From: Isochrysis galbana
Lineage: Eukaryota > Haptophyta > Isochrysidales > Isochrysidaceae
Assembly: GCA_018136815.1 (NCBI GenBank)
Contig: CM030937.1
Location: forward strand, 5,226,632-5,290,631
Direction of reading: 5' to 3'
DNA: 64,000 nt
The notes below the pieces were generated by a model. That model was not told where the DNA came from. It was given only the letters and a program-made list of their open reading frames with translations, and did not search any database. Shown here one piece after another: positions 42,138 to 51,220 of this stretch; the first letter of the stretch is position 1, and the number at the start of each line of letters is the position of its first letter. Made by a program: the position numbers and the translations under genes.

Positions 42138-42959
42138 TTGGTGAGCGGTGACTGGAACGGCCTCGTGGCGCCCCCGGTCGCGGGTCGAAGTTGGGTTCTC
42201 GAGCCCTTGGCGATTTTAGCGGTTAGCGTCCTTAGTTTTTCGATAATTACATATTACATACACGTTCAAGTCAATGGAAACTTAGCGAAAATGTATTGCT
42301 ATGCATATTGAACCAGGATCTTAGGTCCGGGTCAGCTGGCCTTGCCCATGGTTTCGTGTTTCGCTGCGAGAAGCGCGCATGAAGGCCATCGGCAAAATAA
42401 TACCGCAGGGGGGCCTGACATATATTTCCGCACGGCCGTCAGAGGTCAGAGGCCTAAAATCGGGTATTTTTCGAAAATTTTGCCGGAAGACCCCCGGTTT
42501 TTTTTGCGGATCTCCCATACCGGAACATATAGGAAGCTTACTTAGGCCTTCGTTTGCCCATTACAGATGGTGCCCTCCGCACCCCTCTAGTGAGTGACCG
42601 GGCTATTCCTGGCCCCCGACCGACCTTCTACGCCACGAAGGCAGCACAGGCGCGCCGTCGGGTAAAGCTCTCTCGAGTGCTTGGCGTTCGTTCTCTCGGA
42701 GTAAAACAAAACTCATTCACTTCTTGTACTCCTACTGCTTCATTTTCCTACGGACCTCAGGGTTCTTTGTTTCTTTTCACCTCCCCCTGATTTTTCCTCA
42801 TGCTAAAGTATTGCCCTTCTTCTCCTCCTCAGTCTTACAGCTTTTAACGTGAAGAAAATCTTGGCAGTTGATTATCAAATTTTGATCTTCTGATCTTCCA
42901 CCAGATGGTTCGAGGTTGCCGCAAGTCCGATCTCTCTACGGCCTCTCCTCCCCTCTGCG

Positions 42960-43565
42960 ATGGCGCCCCTGCTGCGTTCGGTCCTTCTGCTTGCTCTCGC
43001 CACGCACGCGGCGTGCGTGCGTGTGGTACGGGGAGAGCAGGCGATGCACATGGGTAGGCGCACTACCCTTGCCGCCGCCGCAGCCTCTGCCCTCCTCCAG
43101 ATCCCTATGCCTGCACTCGCTGAGTCGAGGGAGGACAAGGCGCGCGCTCAGATCCTCGAGACCTCCGCCGCGCTGCACAAGCTTCTGGACGATAAGGAGG
43201 CGTTCGTAGCGGCGTACGTGGAGGGTAAAGGCGACAGCTACCCCGTTCCGCCCACAGTACCTTTCACTGTATTCCAGACCCTCGAGAAGACTGCCGAGCC
43301 CGAGTTCATGGAAATTGCAATTGATTATGCTGAGGCGGCACGCGGGGCACGCGACCTGATCAAGCTGGCCAAGCTGACGAAGAAGCCAGTTGAAGTGAGC
43401 ATTAAGGTTCCTGGCAAGCCGCGCCTCACACAAGTGACCGAGTACGGTGCGGCCGAGGGTTCTGCCTTGGCCTCCGCCAAGGAGTATACTGAGCGTGCAG
43501 TGCAAGAGATCCTCGCTGCGAGCATCTGCTTGGATGAGGCCGTCAAGGTCATGGTGGCCAAGTAG
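42960..43565 (+). CDS. Plastid (thylakoid lumen) protein of unknown function
   Basis: 201 residues, no intron. Residues 1-20 (MAPLLRSVLLLALATHAACV) are an ER signal peptide. A short basic stretch leads to a twin-arginine thylakoid signal at about 33-56, RRTTLAAAAASALLQIPMPA then LAE, with an A-x-A type cleavage site. Such a chain of signals is used for lumen proteins in algae with secondary plastids. The mature 145 residues look mostly helical (DKARAQILETSAALHKLLDD; AKEYTERAVQEILAASICLD) with few cysteines, reminiscent of small lumenal four-helix proteins, but no family is certain. The Phe common at the transit-peptide start in heterokonts and cryptophytes is absent. The stop is well before the repeats downstream. 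Confidence 0.75.
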   Translation: MAPLLRSVLLLALATHAACVRVVRGEQAMHMGRRTTLAAAAASALLQIPMPALAESREDKARAQILETSAALHKLLDDKEAFVAAYVEGKGDSYPVPPTVPFTVFQTLEKTAEPEFMEIAIDYAEAARGARDLIKLAKLTKKPVEVSIKVPGKPRLTQVTEYGAAEGSALASAKEYTERAVQEILAASICLDEAVKVMVAK

Positions 43566-43784
43566 AAGACTGGCAGCTGGGCGTGGTCATCAGAAACGAC
43601 ACCTTTATAGCCCTTTTGATCAGTCTCTAGCAGAAAGATTCTTCCTGCACGATGAGTGCAATATCCCCAACTTCAGGGTGAGAATGATTTAATGATGGTA
43701 AGGATTGCATTCCGAGGGAGAGAGAAACGGGGCATCAATACTTTCGGATACGTCACCGGCTGTGGTCTCTACATCCGTAAAAAA

Positions 43785-44050
43785 ACTTCGTAATAACCTC
43801 GCTGCGCGCTCGGCCTTGCACTTCTATCTTGTAGCCACGCCCGCTATCCATACCACTCCTTCCACTCGCCTTGCGGCCCGTCCCACGTCCCGTCGTCCCT
43901 CGTGCTCTACTAAGGGGCTCGGCCAATGAGGCTTCCCGAGGCAGGCGGCTTGTACCGATCCCCGATGGTCTAGTTCCCGTCTCCCTCCTGCGCCGTCGGT
44001 CTAAAAAAAGTATTCTTGAAGGTGTCCGCTACGCAACTAGTGTTGTATTC
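43785..44050 (+). repeat. Dispersed repeat family A, copy 3
   Basis: Contains GTAGCCACGCCCGCTATCC, CTTGCGGCCCGTCCC and CCTCGTGCTCTACTAAGGGG, as at 241-370 and 21,590-21,720, then AGTATTCTTGAAGGTGTCCG, which matches 22,460-22,510 inverted. Confidence 0.55.
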
Positions 44051-44084
44051 CTGTCCATCTGAAGGCTGTAGGCATGAATATTCG

Positions 44085-44225
44085 TGTAAGGTGCGCGCTC
44101 ACAATTACAATTGAACAGTTCCCCGTGTTGCCGCTGACGCACAAGGCACACAGATTCGGATTCCCCATGGTCTCAAGTCCAGGTTTGCAGATTTTGGTCT
44201 CGAAATTTGCGATTCGAATTTTGTT
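44085..44225 (-). repeat. Dispersed repeat family F, minus copy
   Basis: Reverse complement of 31,475-31,600: CAGATTCGGATTCCCCATGG, TCTCAAGTCCAGGTTTGCAG and ATTTGGTCTCGAAATTTGCG-like sequence occur here in inverted order. Confidence 0.65.
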
Positions 44226-44274
44226 TTGCTGTTACTATAATTGTTGGCTCGTTTAAGGTAATAAACCGGCATGA

Positions 44275-44617
44275 CTTCGACTTCTCGTTCTGCAGTCGCT
44301 CTGCGAGACTCTCTCTCTCTCTCTCTCCGTCCGCCTCTCCTCGGCCGACGGCAGGAAGATTCGTCCAAAACATTCTCAGGTCTGCAGCCGCCCGGGCCGT
44401 GGATCAACAAGTAGAGATCGATAATCTTCGAGGCCTCGTGCGTCATCTCGAGTCTTCGACGATGCAAGCCACCCAACGCCAGGAAGATTTCCGGCGGGAG
44501 GTGAGCTCCACTTTCAACACAATTCTCAATCTTCTGCAGACAGGCGCTGTTTCGCCTCAAGCCGCAGTTCTCACCCCCTTCCGCAGCTCTCCTCCCTCCC
44601 CTCCCTCCGTTCCCTGA
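44275..44617 (+). CDS. Short coiled-coil ORF near the 3' end of a split LTR element
   Basis: The open frame encodes ARAVDQQVEIDNLRGLVRHL then ESSTMQATQRQEDFRREVSS, a clear heptad-type coiled coil, followed by a Pro/Ser tail. It lies 140 bp upstream of the LTR at 44,758 and may be a decayed internal ORF of that element. No catalytic motif, and the start is uncertain. Confidence 0.3.
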
Positions 44618-44757
44618 TTTTCCCAGGCCAGGCCGGAAAAAATACGTGAATGTGAGGGAGGATTGGGTCAGTGCGGTGATTCCCCCCCTTCCGCGGTTCC
44701 CCCCCTTCCGCAGCTCTCCTCGCTCGCGAATGCGACAGTACTCCGCTTAGGAGGGGG

Positions 44758-44959
44758 TATCACGGGGTGTCGTACACCATGTCCAATGTGACGTTTGTGG
44801 TTTGTTTGTGGTTCTATACCGTTAGTGTTAGCGTGCCTTGTGTGGCAGTCCCCCCTAGGTATCTTTTAATCATCTTGTCATGGCGTAGCGCGATGGCGGC
44901 GCGGCGCGCCGCCGCTCTCTCACCGCCGCCGGGGCTCGCGCTGAGGGCTCCCGGCGATA
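44758..44959 (+). mobile_element. 3' LTR of a split Copia-type element
   Basis: Preceded by the purine tract GGAGGGGG. Starts TATCACGGGG and ends GGCGATA, the same TATC...GATA ends as the intact element at 50.6 kb. It matches the minus-strand LTR at 60,061-59,861 along its length. It is followed by GTCGG (44,960-44,964), then sequence matching host DNA next to the other LTR. Confidence 0.8.
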
Positions 44960-45009
44960 GTCGGCATAGGCGCATGGACTGCGGCCGGCTACGTGAGAAC
45001 GGCTACCGC

Positions 45010-45370
45010 ATATAAGGATGTGACGAGGCGATCGAAAACGGTAGCGCACCACGCGCTACGCGGTATCGCGCGCGCTTATGTGCTCCTTATTGGCTCGACA
45101 TCAAAATCTTCGGAAACGGACTCGCCTGCTACAATTCATAGTATCGCCGCTTGCAACGCATCCGTTCAACGGCGATGATAGGAATGTGTCACAGCCGTTC
45201 CCTTTACTCATCCATTGGAAGAAGGCCGCAAACCATGTGCAATGTCTTCATTCTTCCTTGACCGCGGTGACACAAAGACACAAACGGTGAGGCGACCAAC
45301 GGATGATCGAAAGCCGCGCACAGCACCAACAGTCGATCAATCAGGTATCGAAGTCGCAATAGCTATCAAG
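45010..45370. other. Spacer, no gene seen
   Basis: No supported gene. The desaturase 3' end lies just beyond. Confidence 0.45.
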
Positions 45371-45375
45371 TACTA

Positions 45376-47378
45376 CTAATACTGGGCCCCGTCAAGGACA
45401 GCGCTCAGCGTGAGCAGCGGAGCAGCGAAGAGCAAGTAGGGTGCCGCTAGGTAGATGGCGAGATTGCCGCCCAAATGCCTCCAAACAACAGGCTCGTCGG
45501 GTTCGGAGGAGAGCTCGAACACACGCTCGACATTGGTGCGCCAAGCCTCGGCCAGATCGGCTCGCGTGTTCAAGCGGACGCCGTGCCTCTCGCAAATAGC
45601 CTTGTACTCGGGATAGAGCTTGTGGAAGTGGCAGCCGCAGACCGATGGCATGGCGTGGTGCATACTCTGAAAGTTGAGACTTGCAGTGAGCATGGGCACA
45701 AGCCGCGAGCCCACCGAGTAGTCTACTGCAGATTCGACCTGCCATCTGAAGTAATCATCGTACCCAGGCGGTTCCTGCGCGTCCGCCTGCAAAGGCGGTG
45801 TGGACGGGCGGCGTCAGGCGGTGAGGGGCCAAGGAGTGTTCCACGGGGAGATGGCGCAAGGGGAGTTCACGCTCGGCCGGCTGTTGTTGCCGCTTGACTT
45901 GGGTGCAAGCGAGTGGGCTTCGCTAGTACGCCTCCACCAAGCGACAACGTAGGGGGCTGGGCAGCACGGCAGGATGGAGGCGCTGCCCGATGGTCACCTG
46001 TGCGTGCGAGACCTGCGTCATCACTGTCCAGATAGCGCCAGTGCCCAGCCACGGGAATAGCCATAGGAAAAGGCCGAACGCAGGATTTGCCTCGCCCGAT
46101 GCAACGAGCCAAAAGGGGTATAAGTTGACCACGGCAGCAGGAAGCAATGAGAGAACGAGCTGTGCGGCTGGGACATTGGCCGGCGCTGGTGTATTAAGCG
46201 TGTAGAAGCGCGCGGTCGGCCTCCGGACCAGATGGCGGATCGGCCAAAGCACAGTCATCCCAGCAGTGGTGAAGTACCCCTTGAAGAGGAAGTGGATGCC
46301 TGAAGCCCCCTCGTCCCTCTCAGTGTGCGGATGCATGCGCGCCGGTCGCAGGTGATGGAGATCGACATCCAAGTTCTCATCGTTCGGGTACTGATGGTGT
46401 GAAACAATGTGCTGCGCGAGGGAGGTGCGGCGAGCAATGAGCGAGGCGACGGGAAAGAGTGGCCATGTGCGGAGGCTGGCCAAGGAGGCGACCGGCCTGG
46501 CTGCAGCGGAGCGGCATGGTACTCGCCTGGTGGTACCAAATGAGAGGGTTGTAGATGAACGGCATGCCTAGGAACATGGCCGCTAGGTTCAGCTTGGGAT
46601 TCGTCGACAGCGTATGGTGCGACGACTCATGCACCGCAGACGAAAAGAGCATCCATTGTGCCCAGGGCAGTGCGAGCGTCGCGAAGACATCTCCTTGTGC
46701 CCATCTTGCGAGACACGAGGCTGTGAGGCCAAAAGCGAGAGCGATACGCGCCCAGTGTTCTGGCGTCGCCTTGTAGTGCGCCGGCGACTTGAAGTTCCGA
46801 TGGAGCATGGCCTCGAGCTCCAGCTTGAACGGCGTGTCGCGTGCAGCATCCATTGCGCTCCACGCCCGCCGATCCCCACTGGCGCGCATCTGGAAAGGCT
46901 CGGGCGGGCCTGCCGCGACGTCCCGCTCGACGTCACGACCGAGGACCCAGTCCTCAAAGATGGGCGGCTGCATCGCCTTGGGCACGCGCCGGATGTCGGG
47001 GAAGACGAGCAGCTCCGTTGAGGGCCGCGCAGGCAGTTGCGACTCGTCGAGCTCTGGCAGCTGCGAGAGAATGGCTGCAGCGTTCTTCCTACCAAAGAGG
47101 TGTATGGTGTGGAAGATGGCGGAGACGTCGTACCCGGCCACCCACTCTAGGCAGTATGCTCCGCCCGGGTGGCGCTCTGCCCACTCCGCCACGTTATACC
47201 ACCTGCTGTCAACGCGAAGAACGAGCGCTCTGCTCTGGCTCTTCCCTCCCTGCTCGGAAAGCTCTGCGCGACTGGCGCTGGTGGTGCGCTGAGGGAGTGT
47301 CCGTGCGATCCATTCTCCTGCCAGAGCCGCCGAGGGAGGGAGAAGCAGCAGCAGCAGCGCGGCACGGCGGGAAGGCAT
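45376..47378 (-). CDS. Cytochrome b5-fused fatty acid desaturase
   Basis: Minus-strand exons 47,378-46,527, 46,411-45,998 and 45,786-45,376 join in phase 0 to 558 residues. The N-terminal MPSRRAALLLLLLPPSAALA is a likely signal peptide. A cytochrome b5 domain follows with the haem motif WAERHPGGAYCLEW and a second His in FHTIHLFG. The desaturase part has three His boxes: HESSHH, HIVSHH and QSMHH. Gln at the start of the third box is a mark of front-end desaturases, which insert a double bond between an existing one and the carboxyl end. Membrane segments lie between boxes. Intron 2 has GTGACC...GCAG. Intron 1 starts GCGAGT and ends GCAG, a GC-AG intron needed to restore box 2. Substrate and regioselectivity cannot be read from the sequence. 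The upstream region is CT-rich. Confidence 0.85.
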
Positions 47379-47379
47379 C

Positions 47380-47766
47380 GCACCCCCGCCCGCACCCCCC
47401 TCCCCCCCCCCCCCCCACTTCTCAAGGATAGAAGGAGAGAGAAGGGGGAGAAAACAGAGAGGGAACATGTCTCTCTCTCCTCTCTCCCTCTTCTTCTCTT
47501 GCTGAAGTTCTCTCTTTCTCTTCCTCTTACACACCTCTTGATGACACACACCTCTTTGTGACGGCTCATCTTCTATATCTCCTCTCTGTGGTGGGAGAGG
47601 GTGGTGAGGATGGGAGACGGCGTCGTCTGAGAGGAAGAACCGGAGAAGAGAGAGTTAGCCCGAGAGCATGCGGGACGCGAGAGAGTCTCTCTAGAGGTCT
47701 CTCCTTTCTCTTCTCTGCCTTGCCATCCATACTTTCCGCGTACTAGTAGGAGTAGTCTGCCTTCCT

Positions 47767-47847
<81 letters not shown>

Positions 47848-48435
47848 CGAGAGTCTCTCTCCTCCGGTCACGAGCGATGGATGGCTCTCCTCTCTCTCTC
47901 TCGTCTTCTTGATGAAGAGCGCGTGATGAGGCCATGAGGGAAGTGGAGGCTGCCGCCGATCGCCACTTCCCCGCGTTTTCTTCTCTCTCTGCTCCATTTA
48001 TTCCATGAGATGTGGGTATGTCTTGAAGGAGCCCGCGGGGCCCTGTGGAGCCACTCTCTCTCTTTAATTGGATGGATGAGGAGGGGGCAAATTGGGCGGG
48101 AAACGAGCGAGCGTGTGCAGCAAGAAGCTGAGGGGGGGTGGGGTCGGGTACTGAATTCTGTGGCCGGGAGCATAAGATAAAAATCGCGTCGACAGCGGCA
48201 GCAGGGGAAGTGAGGAGAGAGAGACGGAGGGAGGAGGAGGAGATGGTCTACTTTAGTAGAGTAAGGTACTACTACTACTTTAGGATGCGGGGGGAGAGCG
48301 GCGGGAGGGGGACTGGGCCTCTCCTTTCAGCTTTTCTTCTCTCCTTCAGCTTTCACATGTGGATCTACCATTCATCTACAGTACACGGGGAGGCAAATCT
48401 TCTCTCAAACGACGAGAGAGAGGGAGGAGAGAGGC
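47380..48435. repeat. CT microsatellite and purine/pyrimidine-rich spacer between divergent genes
   Basis: 47,770-47,850 is an almost pure (CT)n repeat. The 1 kb between the divergently transcribed desaturase and the gene at 48,437 is pyrimidine- or purine-rich and would hold both promoters. No gene. Confidence 0.75.
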
Positions 48436-48436
48436 G

Positions 48437-50163
48437 ATGCGGTGGGCCGTCTCTGCGCACGCGGTGCTCCTCGGGCTGTTCTATGTCGAGTCGTGCGCGG
48501 TGCGCGCCCGCTCTGCCGCGCTCGACCGCAGAGGGCCGGAGCAGCCCGAGAAGGCCTGTGTGGAGGGAAGGGAAGAGAGGGGGGGGAGGGGGTGCTGGGA
48601 GAGGAGTGGCTGGGGAAGGGGAGGAGGGAGGAGGGGCTTATGGGGAAGGCAGAAGGTTTGGGAGAGAGGCAGGCCGAGGCTCTCAGTGAGCCGCCGGCCG
48701 AGTGCTGGGCGCTGCACGCAGGGCGAGCAGCTGAGGGAATGGCGGAGAAGATGCCTGGCGAGCGGATTGGGAGTCTGGCAGAGGGACTAACCCTCGAATT
48801 CTTGCCTGAGGGCCCATTTGAGAGCCATCCTGAATTCCCTCGGGCGCGTCGCGTGGTGGACAAGCTGCTGCTCTTGGCGCACCTCCTCGACGATCGCGGG
48901 CGATGCGTCCTCCGCACTGAAGACATCGTCACAGCGCTCGACGATATGCACCTACTGCCAGCCTCGGACGGGCAGCAGTCCGCACACACAATCTCACCGT
49001 CCGATTTCCTGCCGTCCGACTTGCTGGAGGTGTGTGCAGTGGACGCCACTTCGCTGGTCAAGGCGGCACTGCCACGAGTGCTCGCGACCCATCCCATCTT
49101 CTTGCAGATGGCAGAGGAGCTTCTTGTGGACGACTTTCACGACTCAGTATACTTTGGACCAGCGACACGCGACGACGTGACAAGCCTCGGCTTTTCCCAA
49201 CTCGCACGGCGGCTTGTGGCGGGCATACACGTCTTTGAGCGGATCCTCGCGCTGCCCCATGAGTGCCGCCGGTCGCTTGCCTTGTACTACGAGGAGCAAT
49301 TGGACCTTGCCCGGCACAATGTGGCCTCTGCCGCCAGCCCGCGTCGGTCTCTGCGAGAGACGCTGATGGGCGGATTCCTTGACGTGAAGGGGGAATCTGT
49401 ATTGGCCAGCATCAACGCCTTCGAGCTGTTGCGGCGGTCGAGCACTGGGGCTGCACCCTTTGCGCAACACGCGAGCAATGAGCTGGAAGTGGAACACGGG
49501 CTGCCGCGAGACGTGCCCTCGCTAAGCCAACTACTGAACGATATCATGAGTGTGAACATCTTCGAAGCCGTCATATCAAACCTCAGCTTCGCCTTCTGGC
49601 CCGATAACGCGCGTGCCGGCATGGCGCTACTTCTCCGCAACGGCGCACCCTTCCGTTCTGACCTCACGCAGGCGTTGGACTTCGAGTGGTACTCACTCTA
49701 TCTAGCCTGGAATGCCAACTTCATCTGGCCGTCGCACTACATGAAGGACATGATGTGTTTCACAATGCTCCTTACCCCAACCATTGCGCTCGACGGACCG
49801 GCCACGTTTGCGTACAATCGCGCGCACACCTTGCTGTGGGTGGTAAGGTCGGCGCAGCTGACACGGTTACGGGACGAGAGGGCTAGAGCAACTGCCCCGC
49901 AGCAAGACCAGAGCGCGCCGGCGCCTTGCTTTCGCTGTCGGGGCGCTCCGCTGCCTCATGATAGGCAGCCGCTCACCACCCGGATGGCGAAGCTCACACG
50001 TGCTTCCGGCGAGCAGCTGGCTGCGGCCGGAGGGGATGACGTCTCGGGCAACATGGTTTGGTGGCAGCTCGCCACACAAGTGGCGCCTCGCGAGCTGGCT
50101 CGTGCGTGGCAGCTGTACGTCAGGATGCCTAAGGCCTCGCCGACAAAGTTTAGACTCCTGTGA
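48437..50163 (+). CDS. Unknown, probably secretory-pathway protein
   Basis: The proposed model has exon 1 at 48,437-48,559, starting MRWAVSAHAVLLGLFYVESC (a signal peptide), a 113-bp purine-rich intron, and exon 2 at 48,673-50,163, for about 537 residues. The intron lacks a pyrimidine tract, so the N-terminus is tentative; the main frame could also start within exon 2. The body is rich in helices: RRVVDKLLLLAHLLDDRGRC, DFLPSDLLEVCAVDATSLVK, GFSQLARRLVAGIHVFERIL and LDFEWYSLYLAWNANFIWPS. A CFRCRG pair occurs near the end, which closes with RMPKASPTKFRLL. I recognise no family. The length of the frame and the sensible composition argue that it is a real gene. Confidence 0.55.
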
Positions 50164-50299
50164 ATGGCTATGAGACGTAGGAAGATAGAGATGCAAGAGG
50201 GGGGAGAGGAGGAGCGGGTACGTGAAGGATGCTGCCTGATCGTTGTAATATGCATGTACGCACAGAATGTGGAGCAAGCTCCTAGCATTGCGGTTATAG

Positions 50300-50470
50300 A
50301 ACTAAGGCTTTACAGCCTTGGTTCAGCGCCCATGGGGGGGCACGTGCCCCCCCCTCTCTCCACTCCTCCCCCGCAACTAACTTTATAGTCAGTTGCCATG
50401 GAGCGCGCCGCCGATCCCCTCCTCTCCTTCGGGCCCCCACTTTTTCAAGAATGTATTTTTTTCTCCTTCG
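50300..50470 (+). repeat. Dispersed repeat family D, partial copies
   Basis: Two hairpin-type motifs occur here: AACTAAGGCTTTACAGCCTT (then GGTT) at 50,301 and CAACTAACTTTATAGTCAGT at 50,375, with the GGGGGGGCACGTGCCCCCCC block between. The arms differ in sequence from the other family D copies but remain largely complementary. Confidence 0.5.
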
Positions 50471-50601
50471 GCCCCCCCGCCGAGGGCGGCCCCCCACCTC
50501 CCATGGAGCAGTCGCTGTCGAAGCGGCCGCTTCCGCCCACTGACGCCGAGCAGGTGCGTGCGACTCCGGTCGCGCCACATGGCCCGTGGCCCCGGCCACA
50601 C

Positions 50602-50606
50602 CACCA
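50602..50606. repeat. Target site duplication of the Copia element (CACCA)
   Basis: CACCA directly precedes the 5' LTR and directly follows the 3' LTR at 58,111-58,115. Confidence 0.85.
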
Positions 50607-51220
50607 TATCACAGAGTGCCGTCATCTGCCAACACAACCCATTGGTCCTTACCGATAGAATCGGCTTTACCGATAACTTTGTCTGCCAGATTCCTTTTCA
50701 TCAAGTCATCAGCCTCTTTCATCATGTGCACCACCTTCTGGACTCTTCTCTACATTATCATCTGCAGTCGATGCACATCGAGTTCTTAGGGTTCCCCGAG
50801 TCATTTGCACATCGACTTCTAGACCTCGCCTTCATCTTGGGGATCTCAGCTCACTCTAGATCGACTTAGTGCACCTAAGGAATCTCACCTTCATCAACAC
50901 TCACGACGCTTCATCGGCTCATACTAAGGCAACACTCGCCGATTCCCTAAATCCTTGATTCCTTCTTTGTTCCCTCGCACGCCTTCCTGTTTGTCTCAGA
51001 GTATTATCCAAAGAACCGTGGTGGGGTATATGTAAGGGTTTGTGCGTGCGTGATTGTTGTAGAATCACCGTGCCCCAGGGGTATCTTGAGTTCCCCAGTG
51101 CCCCCAGGTGTCCCAGGTTCTGACCCCCTTACCCCTGTACCACTGTCTCTCTCACTGTCTGTCATGACCCTTCTGCTTTTTGTTGCCGCCCTGGCTGCTT
51201 CCTGGCATCCAGCGCGATAT
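50607..51220 (+). repeat. 5' LTR of the Copia element
   Basis: 614 bp, offset 6891 bp from the 3' LTR. It should contain the promoter and polyadenylation signals. The long ORF already starts inside it at 51,050. Confidence 0.95.

Larger units (their letters stand above)
39965..42605 (+). mobile_element. hAT-superfamily DNA transposon, 5'-truncated transposase
   Basis: 205-bp tandem repeats (39,965-40,555), a transposase ORF, one more partial repeat unit (42,138-42,196) and a tail ending TAGTGAGTGACCGGGCTA. The repeats and tail also make up the short element at 14,934-15,722. Exact TIRs and an 8-bp target duplication were not identified, so both limits are approximate. Confidence 0.6.
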
